Shown in pieces: positions 25,567 to 34,280 of a stretch of 64,000 bases of DNA. Source of the DNA: CBDDEH01 sp965226865 (GTDB taxonomy: Bacteria; Chloroflexota; Dehalococcoidia; Lucifugimonadales; JAGWBF01); contig CBDDEH010000003.1 of NCBI GenBank assembly GCA_965226865.1, forward strand, positions 806,001-870,000. The letters run 5' to 3'. Under the pieces are notes generated by a model. The model saw only the letters and a program-made list of their open reading frames with translations. It was not told the origin of the DNA and made no database searches. The stretch's first letter is position 1. Each line of letters begins with the position of its first letter. Both the position numbers and the translations under genes were made by a program.

Positions 25567-25598
25567 AAGAGCGGCACGATTTTCATCGTGCCGCTCTT
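25567..25598 (+). terminator. Hairpin terminator after the second EthD-like gene
   Basis: AAGAGCGGCACGAT and ATCGTGCCGCTCTT make a perfect 14-bp stem around TTTC, followed by CTTG. It could also serve the convergent lipoprotein gene that ends at 25630. The stem is the same as that at 19355, although the flanking bases differ. Confidence 0.72.
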
Positions 25599-25629
25599 CT
25601 TGTACCCCGTGTAAGTGGGGGAGCTCTGG

Positions 25630-27552
25630 TTACCGCGTGACTGCCTTGACCGTCTCCAAGTCTCCGACACCGCCGAAACCAGAAGTCGAGTATTCAGCGA
25701 CCACGTCTGGATATGTCGTGAACGTTCTGAACACCCAGAACAACGGGATCATTGCGTATTCATCGTAGAGAATGTCGCCTACATCCGCGAGGATCTGATG
25801 CCGTTGATTGAGGTCGACCACCGGACCCAGCTGCTCGAAAAGAAGATCGAGCTCCGCGTTCTCGTAGAAGTGGCAGCAGATGCCGTTCTTGGCGTAGTAG
25901 AACAGGAAAACATTGTTAGGCTCAAGGAACTTCTCGGTGGCGTTGGCCCAGACGATGCCGCCGAGGTTCATACCGAAAACCCGAGCGAGTACTTCCTGGA
26001 AATAGTCCACCTGTTCGACTCTAATATCAGCCCCTATCTCTCTCCAGAAATTTACCATCGCCTCACCGATGTCGGCGAGCCGGGGGAGTTCTTCCTTCGG
26101 GGTCAGGGGCGAAAACACCTGGGACCAGTCTAGATCCTGGCCGATCTCGGCTTCCACCTCTGCCAGGAGTTCCCTGGCACGGTCCGGGTCATAACCGTAG
26201 TCACGTTCGAAGTTGGCGTCCCAATCAGTGTTGTAGCCTCGAATCGATGGGTGGAAGAAGGGTACTGTATTCAGCTCACCTCTGCCTCCCATTAGAGCAT
26301 CGTTGATCGCTTCCCGATCTATAGCCCGGTTCATGGCCTCGCGCACCTTGATATGCACCCAGGGCACGTCAGTTACGGGATGGGGGACGTCTGTATAAGG
26401 CAGGTCCGGGAACTCAAGCTTGCGAACGTTGCCCTCAGGAGGCGGGTCTTGGAACAGGCCGCCAAAATAGCCATATACGACTGTGGCAGGGTCATTCCCA
26501 GTGATAACCCGCATACCACTGTCTTCGGCAGTGACTTCGAGGTCCGGGGGCAGCGGCGTGATATGGATCTCGCCTGTCAGTATGGCTGCAAGTTTAGTCG
26601 CGTCCTCTGTCATGAATACCAGTTCAAGCTCGGGGAAGTCGGGCGTGATCCTCCAGTGTTCATATGGCACTCGTTCGTAGAGGATGCCTATTGAGGGCGC
26701 TCTCGAGACCATTTGGTAGGGCCCGGTGCCCAGACCCTGAGCTTCCAGGCCTTCCTGCCCTTCGGCATCAAAAAACGCCTTGCTGGTCTGCAATGAGTAG
26801 CGGCGCGTGGAGTGCAGGAAATCGACGTCTAGCCTTGCATTGCCGGTTGTAAACACTATCGTAAAGTCGTCGGGGGTCTCGAAGCTTTCGATTGTCTGGG
26901 CGTATGCTTTGTAGACGGACTCAACGTCCTCCCTCAAACCGCGCTGCATAGTGTGTAGAGTATCAGCGGATGTGTACTGGCCCCATCCTCGCTGCCAAAT
27001 GACGTCATCTCGCAGGTTGAACGTCCAGGACCTTGCGTCCGGGCTAAAACTCCAACTGTTGGCAAGCATGGGCGCGAAAGAAGCGTCGGGCATATACCTA
27101 ATCAGGTTTTCATTCATCGGCATGAGTTGATTCATGCCGCTTCTGGTTATGTGAGGGTCGTTGCCGTCACGCTCCCAGCTCATACCTACCCTCAGGCGTT
27201 CCACTACCGGGTCCCCGGTAGGTGTTGCGGTCGGTTCAGGCGCAGGTGTGGGGGTAGGGGTCGCTACAACCACCTTGGTCTCCACAACCTCGACCTCTTT
27301 GGTCACCTCAACTTCCTGGGTCACGATCACTTCTTTGGTGACTTCTGTTGTCACCTCTACCTCTTTGGTCACCTCGACGGTTTCTACTACAGGTACTTCC
27401 TTGGTGACCTCTACTATCTTTGTCACCTCAATGATTTGGGGCGTTGAAGTTGCCCCAGGTGTGGCAGTGGCGTCGTCACCACCGCAGGCGACTGCGATGA
27501 GCATCACTGCAGCTAAACTCAAGGCGATTCCTATGATTGCATTCGGTCGCAC
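25630..27552 (-). CDS. ABC-transporter substrate-binding lipoprotein (SBP_bac_5), copy 2
   Basis: The 640-residue protein has a signal peptide (IIGIALSLAAVMLIAVAC) with lipidation at about Cys23. A long linker of about 70 residues, made of EVTKEV-like repeats and TPTPTPAPEPTAT, leads to a family-5 binding domain. Family segments such as NSWSFSPDARSWTFNLRDDV and VREAMNRAIDREAINDALM are present. It is a clear paralogue of the protein at 20819, with a longer valine/threonine linker. Start is a GTG with GGAGG 6 bases upstream. It probably delivers organic solutes to a permease encoded elsewhere. Confidence 0.92.
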   Translation of the reverse strand: MRPNAIIGIALSLAAVMLIAVACGGDDATATPGATSTPQIIEVTKIVEVTKEVPVVETVEVTKEVEVTTEVTKEVIVTQEVEVTKEVEVVETKVVVATPTPTPAPEPTATPTGDPVVERLRVGMSWERDGNDPHITRSGMNQLMPMNENLIRYMPDASFAPMLANSWSFSPDARSWTFNLRDDVIWQRGWGQYTSADTLHTMQRGLREDVESVYKAYAQTIESFETPDDFTIVFTTGNARLDVDFLHSTRRYSLQTSKAFFDAEGQEGLEAQGLGTGPYQMVSRAPSIGILYERVPYEHWRITPDFPELELVFMTEDATKLAAILTGEIHITPLPPDLEVTAEDSGMRVITGNDPATVVYGYFGGLFQDPPPEGNVRKLEFPDLPYTDVPHPVTDVPWVHIKVREAMNRAIDREAINDALMGGRGELNTVPFFHPSIRGYNTDWDANFERDYGYDPDRARELLAEVEAEIGQDLDWSQVFSPLTPKEELPRLADIGEAMVNFWREIGADIRVEQVDYFQEVLARVFGMNLGGIVWANATEKFLEPNNVFLFYYAKNGICCHFYENAELDLLFEQLGPVVDLNQRHQILADVGDILYDEYAMIPLFWVFRTFTTYPDVVAEYSTSGFGGVGDLETVKAVTR

Positions 27553-27612
27553 GGTCTACCTCCAAACCTCGTTTTTGACCTCTTAAGAACTCAAGACCAC
27601 CAAGTCTTTGAG

Positions 27613-27642
27613 AGTCTAGTGGAGTTGTACCAGGTTAGTCAA
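27613..27642 (-). promoter_or_regulatory. Possible promoter for the second substrate-binding lipoprotein
   Basis: TTGACT (27642-27637) and TAGACT (27618-27613) on the minus strand are 18 bases apart, 60 bases before the GTG start. It overlaps the stop codon of the upstream D-aminoacylase-like gene by a few bases. Confidence 0.4.
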
Positions 27643-29324
27643 CCTACCATATCGTAGCTTCGCATCAGTTTGCCTGGCAGTGCACCTGTGCATTCGTTAT
27701 CCACGAAAGTAACCTCACCGTTGACGATGGTGTACCGAAGGCCTATCGCCTTCTGGATCAGCCGTCGCTCTCCGCCGGGAAAGTCGTTGGCGTATATGGG
27801 CCTTTCGTACATAAAGTCTAGTTTCTCCTGATCGTAGACGATGACGTCGGCCCAGGCTCCCTTGCGCAAGGTTCCTCTGTCTTTGAAATCGGCAATCCAG
27901 GCTGGATAGGTGCTGATCTTGTAATGGGCCTGCTCCAGACTCATTATCTCCTCGTCCCTTATCCAGTGAGCAAGGAAGTGGATTGGCCAGAGACTGCCCA
28001 CCGAAAACCGGGTGTGAGCGCCGCCGTCGGACACGGAGATGTGCGTATAGGGGTTCTTGATATTGTCCTCAATGGTTTCCTCGGTCATGCCCCCTGTGAT
28101 CGAATGGGTAAAGTGGGTCTGAAGGTCTTCTTCCAAGGCCAGGTCCAGCATGGCATCAAGGGGGTCCTTGCCCATCAGCTCACCTACCTCGGTGATGTTG
28201 AGGCCCTCGTATTTGTAATTCTGCTCATGAACTACTTCTACAACGCTCACCAGGTTCCAATCGGTCCGGCCTGAGGGATGTTCTTCTACGTCTTTCCTCA
28301 TCCTCTCGCGGACCTGTGGGTCGCGCAGTTTCGCGGCCCGCTCTTGTGGCGTGCCGACCAGGGGATCGATCCAGTTCTGGAGGTAGTCGAACAAGTTGTA
28401 TTCCGCAAACGTGAAAACGGCGCTAATGTCTTTGGCGACTGTCTGGAAGATGGCTGCATTTCCCTTCCGTCTCATATCCGCCAGCCATGCTACTGCCTTG
28501 GGGTCGGTGGGATCATCCGCTATGTGTGCCGGTCGTCCACTGAGTTCCATCATTTGTTCTAACAGCACGCGCTGCTCGTCGCGGTTCTCGGAGAGACCCA
28601 CGGTCCAACCGATGTGGCCAACTCCAAACTCGCCCAGAATCTCGGCGAGGGCGCGGAATTCTTCGTACGACGCTACGTGGCTGGGAAGCCAACCGCCGTC
28701 TTCAGGCCTGTCTTCCAGGTTCTGATCGGCGGAGAAACCGAAGGACCCTGCTTTCATGGCTTCGTAGAAGAGCTCTTTCATCTGGTTGAGCTCCTTGTCA
28801 GTCACCGATGTCCTCTTTCGTGACTCCATCATTCCCAACACGTAGCCCCGCAGGGGTGAGAAGGGAAAGAGAGAACCCACGTTTACTCCCAATCCCTGGT
28901 TATCAAGACTGTCTAGAAACTCTGGGTAGGTCTCCCAGTCCCACCTCATGCCTTTACGCATGGACTCGAGGGGAATGGCCTCGATGCGGTTCATCATCCG
29001 CATGTTTAAATCCCGGTCTTCAGGCCTAGTGGGAGCAAATCCGAAGCCGCATTGGCCAATGCTCACCGACGTGACCCCGAACCACCCGCAGAGGGAGGCA
29101 TAGGGGTCCCAGTTGAGCTGGCCATCGAAGTGAGTGTGAAGGTCAATTATTCCGGGCGCCACGATGCAGCCACTGGCGTCGATCTCCTTGGCCGCTCCCG
29201 ATTTGATGTTTCCACTGATTTTGGAGACGCGTCCGTCTTTTACGGCCAGGTCAGCTTTATGTTGGGGAATACCCGTCCCATCAACAATTGTGCCACCGCG
29301 GATAACCAGATCGAATTCAGCCAT
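27639..29324 (-). CDS. N-acyl-D-amino-acid deacylase-like amidohydrolase
   Basis: The 561-residue protein starts MAEFDLVIRGGTIVDGTGIP and contains PGIIDLHTHFDGQLNWDPY, the metal-binding HTH motif and linker of the D-aminoacylase/dihydroorotase-like amidohydrolases. IGQCGFGFAPTRPEDRD is a strong family signature. The C-terminal beta-sandwich closes with RYTIVNGEVTF. Members remove acyl groups from D-amino acids or hydrolyse related cyclic amides. It lies between the ABC lipoprotein and two ACMSD-type amidohydrolases on one strand, so it may act on imported amide compounds. Confidence 0.88.
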   Translation of the reverse strand: MAEFDLVIRGGTIVDGTGIPQHKADLAVKDGRVSKISGNIKSGAAKEIDASGCIVAPGIIDLHTHFDGQLNWDPYASLCGWFGVTSVSIGQCGFGFAPTRPEDRDLNMRMMNRIEAIPLESMRKGMRWDWETYPEFLDSLDNQGLGVNVGSLFPFSPLRGYVLGMMESRKRTSVTDKELNQMKELFYEAMKAGSFGFSADQNLEDRPEDGGWLPSHVASYEEFRALAEILGEFGVGHIGWTVGLSENRDEQRVLLEQMMELSGRPAHIADDPTDPKAVAWLADMRRKGNAAIFQTVAKDISAVFTFAEYNLFDYLQNWIDPLVGTPQERAAKLRDPQVRERMRKDVEEHPSGRTDWNLVSVVEVVHEQNYKYEGLNITEVGELMGKDPLDAMLDLALEEDLQTHFTHSITGGMTEETIEDNIKNPYTHISVSDGGAHTRFSVGSLWPIHFLAHWIRDEEIMSLEQAHYKISTYPAWIADFKDRGTLRKGAWADVIVYDQEKLDFMYERPIYANDFPGGERRLIQKAIGLRYTIVNGEVTFVDNECTGALPGKLMRSYDMVG

Positions 29325-29353
29325 GTTGGTCCCCTTCGCTTTTCATCGTTTGT

Positions 29354-30484
29354 TCAGTTGAGATCATATACCCTGGCACCGTTGCCACCGGCGATCTTTG
29401 CTTTCTCTTCATCTGTGCACTCAGCGAGCAGTTCTTCAAGAACCTGACGGCTCCGGGGGAAAGTACCCTCGAAATGGGGATAATCGGAGCCCCACTGAAG
29501 AGTATCGACCCCAATCAGATGCCGGAACTGTATGCCCGCGGCGTCGTCCTGGAAGCCGAGGAACACGTTACGACGGAAATAGTCGCTGGGCAGAGTGTCG
29601 TCTTTGAACCGGATCCAGTGGTCTAGCTTGGGTCTTTGGGTATATGTGTAATCCATCCTCTCCAGAAGATAAGGAGCCCAAGCCACCTCGTGCTCGATTG
29701 AACCTACATGCAGTCCGGGATACTTCTCGAAAACCCCTCCCATTATAAGCTGAGTGAGGGACAAACGAACCCAATAGTCCATGTTCACAACCATATCAAC
29801 CCCTAGGGAGTTGGACAGGTCCGCGAACTGCTCGTTGAATGCCCCGGCCCTGTTGGTTGACAGATGCAGTGACAACGGCATTCCCAGATCCTGAGCGGAA
29901 GCCCAAATGGGATCATAATCGGGCGATTGGTAAGGCTTAACCGGGTCAACATAACTTGGTACAGTTGCTCCTATGAAGCCCAATTTTTGGCAGCGCTCCA
30001 ACTCCTTCACCGCCCATTGGACATCGTCAATATTTAGCAGGCCAATGCCTTTGAGACGTCCGGGATTGTGGCTACAGAACTCCGCGAGCCAGTTGTTGTA
30101 AGCCTGCATTAGGGCGTTTACCAGCAATGTGTCGGAAACGGTATATAAAGTTAGGCCGCATGTAGGATATAGCACGCTCAGTTCGACTCCGTCGGTATCC
30201 ATATCCTTTATGCGCTCAGCAGGGTTGTTGCCACCGGGGAGGGCATTTTCGTATTTATCGGAATAGGAAAGCTTTTCTGGTTCTTCGTACCTCATCCCTG
30301 CTTGGGTACCGCCTCCACAAAAGCATATCTGTGCACCGTCACAGAACCACCAGTCATCCCCGTCGTCCGCGCGGGCTACGTGGGGGGCCCGCCCCTTGAA
30401 CTCTGAGTCCACTCGGCTGGTCCATAGATCTTGAGGCTCAAATACATGGTCGTCCATGGAGAGGATCCTGTAGCCTGTCACCAA
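29354..30484 (-). CDS. ACMSD-type amidohydrolase (Amidohydro_2), copy 2
   Basis: The protein of about 376 residues has SMDDHVFEPQDLWTSRV at the N-terminus, GFIGATVPSYVDPVKPYQS in the middle, PLSLHLSTNRAG with a metal-ligand His, and LQWGSDYPHFEGTFPRSR near the end. It shares the DDH form of the first metal motif with its two paralogues. TTG at 30484 and GTG at 30481 are both close to AGGAGG; either may be used. It lies just downstream of the third paralogue at 30524. Decarboxylase or hydrolase activity on a cyclic or unsaturated acid is plausible. Confidence 0.87.
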   Translation of the reverse strand: MVTGYRILSMDDHVFEPQDLWTSRVDSEFKGRAPHVARADDGDDWWFCDGAQICFCGGGTQAGMRYEEPEKLSYSDKYENALPGGNNPAERIKDMDTDGVELSVLYPTCGLTLYTVSDTLLVNALMQAYNNWLAEFCSHNPGRLKGIGLLNIDDVQWAVKELERCQKLGFIGATVPSYVDPVKPYQSPDYDPIWASAQDLGMPLSLHLSTNRAGAFNEQFADLSNSLGVDMVVNMDYWVRLSLTQLIMGGVFEKYPGLHVGSIEHEVAWAPYLLERMDYTYTQRPKLDHWIRFKDDTLPSDYFRRNVFLGFQDDAAGIQFRHLIGVDTLQWGSDYPHFEGTFPRSRQVLEELLAECTDEEKAKIAGGNGARVYDLN

Positions 30485-30523
30485 TCGCCTCCTACAGTTG
30501 CCTAGAGTTGATTGAAGCCTGGG

Positions 30524-31651
30524 TCAGTTGAGGTTATATAAACTCGCGGCGTTACCGCCAGCGATCTTCGCTTTCTCATCTTCACTACAGTCCGCCAGGA
30601 TCTCTTCAAGAATCTGACGGCTTCTTGGAAAGGTGGATTCCTGGTGAGGATAGTCAGAACCCCATTGCAGGCTGTCCACGCCAATGATGTCGCGAAGCCT
30701 AATGCCCAATCCATCCTCCTGGAAACCCAGGAATACATTCCTATGTAAGTAATCACTGGGGAGCATGTCTTCTTTGAATCGGTGCCAGTGGTCCATTCTG
30801 AATCTTTGTGTGTACACGTAATCCAGTCGCTCCAAGAAATAGGGCACCCAGGCTAGTTCATGCTCAACAGACCCTATCTGAAGCGTTGGAAAGCGCTCGA
30901 ACACCCCTCCCATAATCATTTTGGCCAAGGTTGTTTTGATCCAGGTGACCATGTTCACCACGGTATCAGGCTGAAGCATCTGAACCCGTTCGGTTGTTTC
31001 CTGTCCAGGTAAACCCTTACGATTCGTATCCACATGAAGAGAAATGGGCATGTTAAATTGGTCGGCGGCCTCCCAAAACGGCTCGTATTCGGACAAATCG
31101 TAGCTTCGACCCAGAGGCGGATAAACAGGAACCATCCCGCCCACCAGCCCGATGCCATGGCACCGCTCCAACTCTTTGACACCCCACCGAACGTCATCCA
31201 GGTTGATCATAGCGATGCCTTTGAGGCGTTTAGGGTAGGCGCCGCAGAATTCCGCAAGCCAGTCATTATAGGTCACCAGCACTGAGTTCAATAGCTCCGT
31301 ATCGGGGACCGCGTACAACATGAGGCCTTGATTGGGGTAGATAACGCTGACGTCGACGCCGTCCAGGTCCATGTCCTTGACCCGCTCGTCAGGATCATAA
31401 GCGCCGGGCCTTACCCGTTCGAACTGATCTACTATTGTGAGGTTCTCGTTGCCTTCGAACCTTTCTCCGGTCTTAGATGCGGAAGCCATGGTTTGGCCTA
31501 CGATTCCATCGGTGACCCACCAATCACCACCGTCGTCAAGACGGACGATACGCGGCACACGATCCTTGAACTTGGAATCCGACCTGCCTGTCCAAAGATC
31601 TGGAGGCTCAGTAATGTGGTCGTCGGAGGAAATAATTCGAAAGCTAGACAT
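30524..31651 (-). CDS. ACMSD-type amidohydrolase (Amidohydro_2), copy 3
   Basis: The protein of about 375 residues begins MSSFRIISSDDHITEPPDLW and matches the other two amidohydrolases throughout, including LQWGSDYPHQESTFPRSRQI. I chose 31651 over an upstream ATG because GGGAGGGG is directly before it. It forms a same-strand pair with copy 2, 39 bases apart. Three diverged copies within 14 kb suggest related substrates handled by dedicated enzymes. Confidence 0.87.
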   Translation of the reverse strand: MSSFRIISSDDHITEPPDLWTGRSDSKFKDRVPRIVRLDDGGDWWVTDGIVGQTMASASKTGERFEGNENLTIVDQFERVRPGAYDPDERVKDMDLDGVDVSVIYPNQGLMLYAVPDTELLNSVLVTYNDWLAEFCGAYPKRLKGIAMINLDDVRWGVKELERCHGIGLVGGMVPVYPPLGRSYDLSEYEPFWEAADQFNMPISLHVDTNRKGLPGQETTERVQMLQPDTVVNMVTWIKTTLAKMIMGGVFERFPTLQIGSVEHELAWVPYFLERLDYVYTQRFRMDHWHRFKEDMLPSDYLHRNVFLGFQEDGLGIRLRDIIGVDSLQWGSDYPHQESTFPRSRQILEEILADCSEDEKAKIAGGNAASLYNLN

Positions 31652-31741
31652 CGGCCCCTCCCACCCGGGTTTTGATAATCGCATTCTCGCGGTTTCTCAT
31701 AACGTACCCTTGCGGATTAACTATGTCAACCTTGAGACCGG

Positions 31742-32494
31742 CTACTGGGCGGACCAGCCTCCGTCCGCGACAATCGCGGCTCCGGTCATAAAGGAGGCCT
31801 CGTCGGAGCACAGAAAGGCGGATACGTTGGCTATCTCCTCCGTAGTGCCCATCCTGGCCAGAGGAACTCTGTCTGCGAGGCCACTCAAGTAGGAATCAAC
31901 GTTTTCTCGGCCCCTGCGAATTATTGGGGTGTCGGTCGGACCTGGGCAGACGCAGTTTACCCGGATTCCGTCGGTTGCGTGATCCAGCGCCATGCATCTC
32001 GTCAACTGAATTACGGCGCCTTTTGAGGCGCAGTACGCAGCGTTGTTCCTCAAGCCGACCATTCCTAGCTGGGACGCCGTGTTCAGGATGACGCCGCCTC
32101 CGTTGGACTTCATCACCGGGACGGCTTCTCTGCTAGCCAGATATATCGCTTTAACGTTCACGGCGAAGACCCGGTCGAAGCTCCGCTCATCAACGTCGAG
32201 CACGTTGCCCCTGGCTCCGATACCGGCATTGTTGAACAGAACATCGAGACGGCCATATGTATCTACGGCGGCTTTGATCATGACTCGCGCAGTTTCGGGA
32301 TCGCTTACGTCGCCCTGGACGGAGACGGCGGCCCCACCATCTGCTTTTAACGCCTCGACGGTGTCGTGGTTCTGGGCCTCATTGATATCTACAGCCACTA
32401 TCTTGGCACCCTCTTGAGCAAACTTGATGACGGATGCCAAGCCGATGCCGGATGCTGCGCCTGTAATAATAGCTACTTTGTCTCTCAAACGCAC
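31742..32494 (-). CDS. Short-chain dehydrogenase/reductase (SDR), copy 3
   Basis: This 250-residue classical SDR has the intact TGAASGIGLASVIKFAQEGA loop, AVDIN (NAD preference), LFNNAGIGARGN, ILNTASQLGMVG with catalytic Ser, YCASKGA, and the ending MTGAAIVADGG. It starts three bases downstream of the GHHTG hydrolase stop, so the two are translationally linked, in an operon running leftwards from the aconitase-like gene. Confidence 0.9.
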   Translation of the reverse strand: MRLRDKVAIITGAASGIGLASVIKFAQEGAKIVAVDINEAQNHDTVEALKADGGAAVSVQGDVSDPETARVMIKAAVDTYGRLDVLFNNAGIGARGNVLDVDERSFDRVFAVNVKAIYLASREAVPVMKSNGGGVILNTASQLGMVGLRNNAAYCASKGAVIQLTRCMALDHATDGIRVNCVCPGPTDTPIIRRGRENVDSYLSGLADRVPLARMGTTEEIANVSAFLCSDEASFMTGAAIVADGGWSAQ

Positions 32495-32497
32495 TGA

Positions 32498-33298
32498 CTA
32501 CACCCGCTGGTCCGTTAGGAAGTCCCTGATGATCTCTGCCACTTCTTGGTATTTCTCTATTTCGAACCAGTTTCTACCACCGGAAACAAGTTGGAATCTT
32601 GCTCGGGGGATCAACTCGGCGGCGGCTTTGGCGCCATCTACTCCCCGTTCAAACTCACCTGCTATGACAAGGGTTGGCGCTTCAATCAATGGTAGCCGGT
32701 CCTGCAAAGCATGGGTGAATACGGCTTTGATCGTGTCGACATATCGGGGACCGGCTTTCAGTCGCCACGTGATTTCGCGATGCTTGATATCCAGGTCAAT
32801 AGCATCTCCTTGCTGGCGGCCAACGAAGTCTTCCCAGGTCTCCTGCAAATAGCCGCCGTCCTCAGTTAGGACCAGAGGAGTTACCCTCGCGAGGCGTTCT
32901 CGGCGACTATCATTGTCGAACCAGAGGATCGGCTTCGAGGCTATAAGCTTGTCGACCCGCTCGGGCGCGCTCGCGGCCAGCTCACAGGCTGTGCATGCAC
33001 CGGTGTGATGGCCGAATAGACTGGTCTTCTCGATACTCAGGGCATCGAGAAATTCCAGCATTATCTCAGCGTATTCAGGGATGCTGTAGGTGTGAGGCGG
33101 GTAGGGGGACATCCCAAAACCCGGAGTGTCCACTGCGATGATGGAAAAATATGGGGCTAGGAGCTGCATTATGGGCTCATAGACCTCGGAGCAAGAGGGG
33201 GTCTGATGGAGCATCAGCAGCCGGTCGCCTTCGCCTACGTAGCGATAGTGAAGCTGCCCGATCGAGGAATCGACATAGGCCTTCTTTATTTCAGCCAA
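32498..33298 (-). CDS. Alpha/beta hydrolase with GHHTG elbow (copy 2)
   Basis: The 266-residue protein begins at a TTG, reading AEIKKAYVDSSIGQLHYRYV, very close to the paralogues at 15.9 and 37.7 kb. The elbow is SLFGHHTGACTACELA, again with His in the nucleophile position. The fold is otherwise complete (RLLMLHQTPSCSEVYEPIMQ, IIAVDTPGFGMSPYPP, and a C-terminal GGRNWFEIEKYQEVAE in place of the usual catalytic His loop). It starts one base after the lyase gene ends, showing tight coupling with the lyase/aconitase pair. Confidence 0.83.
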   Translation of the reverse strand: MAEIKKAYVDSSIGQLHYRYVGEGDRLLMLHQTPSCSEVYEPIMQLLAPYFSIIAVDTPGFGMSPYPPHTYSIPEYAEIMLEFLDALSIEKTSLFGHHTGACTACELAASAPERVDKLIASKPILWFDNDSRRERLARVTPLVLTEDGGYLQETWEDFVGRQQGDAIDLDIKHREITWRLKAGPRYVDTIKAVFTHALQDRLPLIEAPTLVIAGEFERGVDGAKAAAELIPRARFQLVSGGRNWFEIEKYQEVAEIIRDFLTDQRV

Positions 33299-33299
33299 G

Positions 33300-34280
33300 C
33301 TAACCCTTATCGGTGCTTATTGGAGATTGCCCTGGTTTCAACCCTAACGTGCTGTCGTAATCCCTCCACTGCTCTTTGGGGAGATACTTTTCTTCCATCT
33401 CGCGTATGCGCGGCAAATCCGTGATCTGATTGGGGTGGATACCCCCCCACCTGCTTTCACTTTGACGCCGGAGAAGATCGTTATAGGCCTCGGTGCCACG
33501 CTCCTTGAAATCATGGTAAAAGTCCCAGGTCGCCTGAACCGCGGGGTAGGAAGACATACCGGGATACCAAGCGCCAGCCAACCCAGCTTCTTGCTGCTCC
33601 TCCAGTGTGGGGTGTGGATCGATGTAGGTGTGAATCAGAGGCAATACAGGCTTCGGAAGGATCCGACAGGCTTCTTTGATCTCTTCCCAAGACGCAAGTC
33701 CTTCGGGGAAGAGTACATCCACCCCAGCCTCTCGTTTATATGTGAGTAGCCGCTCCATTGCTCCCTCGAAGGTGCCTCCCTCGGCACCGCGAAAGTCGCA
33801 ACGACCGATGATCACGAAATCCGGGTCCATCTCCATCTTCGCGTCCATGGCAGCCCGAAGCTTTCCCACCATCTCCTCTACCGAGATGCACCTACGACCC
33901 GCCATACTGCCTGACTTCTTAGGCGATTCCTGGTCTTCGATATGGATCCCAGCTACTCCGGCTGCGATGTACTCACGAACGGTCCGATAAACCTGGACTG
34001 CGTTGCCGTAGCCATTGTCGGCGTCTGCCAGCACCGGAATGTCCACCGCCATCGCTATACGTCTGGCGTTGTCGACCATCTCCCTCATGGTGGTAACACC
34101 GACATCGGGATACCCAAGTAAGTAGCTTGCTGTGACCGAGCCGGACATGTAGAAGACTTCGAACCCTGTCTTTTCGGCTATCTGAGCATGGAGAGGACTT
34201 GTCCCTCCTGGTAATACAACCAGCTCGGGGCGTTCGAGCAATTCTTTTAGTCGAGTTGTCTTGCGTTTTCGATCGACCAA
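33300..34280 (-). CDS. PEP mutase/isocitrate lyase superfamily lyase
   Basis: The 326-residue protein has the family TIM barrel: LVVLPGGTSPLHAQIAEKTG, FYMSGSVTASYLLGYPDVG, VLADADNGYGNAV (Mg-binding acidic motif) and AGIHIEDQESPKK. The loop that carries a catalytic Cys in isocitrate and methylisocitrate lyases (KKCGH) reads KKSGS here, so it is not one of those. Dimethylmalate lyase, oxaloacetate decarboxylase and related enzymes are alternatives. It lies directly after an aconitase-like subunit, an arrangement like dimethylmaleate hydratase plus dimethylmalate lyase in nicotinate fermentation. C-C bond cleavage of a 2-hydroxydicarboxylate is a reasonable inference. Confidence 0.82.
   Translation of the reverse strand: MVDRKRKTTRLKELLERPELVVLPGGTSPLHAQIAEKTGFEVFYMSGSVTASYLLGYPDVGVTTMREMVDNARRIAMAVDIPVLADADNGYGNAVQVYRTVREYIAAGVAGIHIEDQESPKKSGSMAGRRCISVEEMVGKLRAAMDAKMEMDPDFVIIGRCDFRGAEGGTFEGAMERLLTYKREAGVDVLFPEGLASWEEIKEACRILPKPVLPLIHTYIDPHPTLEEQQEAGLAGAWYPGMSSYPAVQATWDFYHDFKERGTEAYNDLLRRQSESRWGGIHPNQITDLPRIREMEEKYLPKEQWRDYDSTLGLKPGQSPISTDKG

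Noticed and set aside
20819..27552. Complete ABC importer operon
   Set aside because: Only the two substrate-binding lipoproteins are present; no permease or ATPase genes lie next to them.
33300..34280. Methylisocitrate lyase (prpB)
   Set aside because: The catalytic KKCGH loop is KKSGS and no methylcitrate synthase or dehydratase (prpC/prpD) is nearby.
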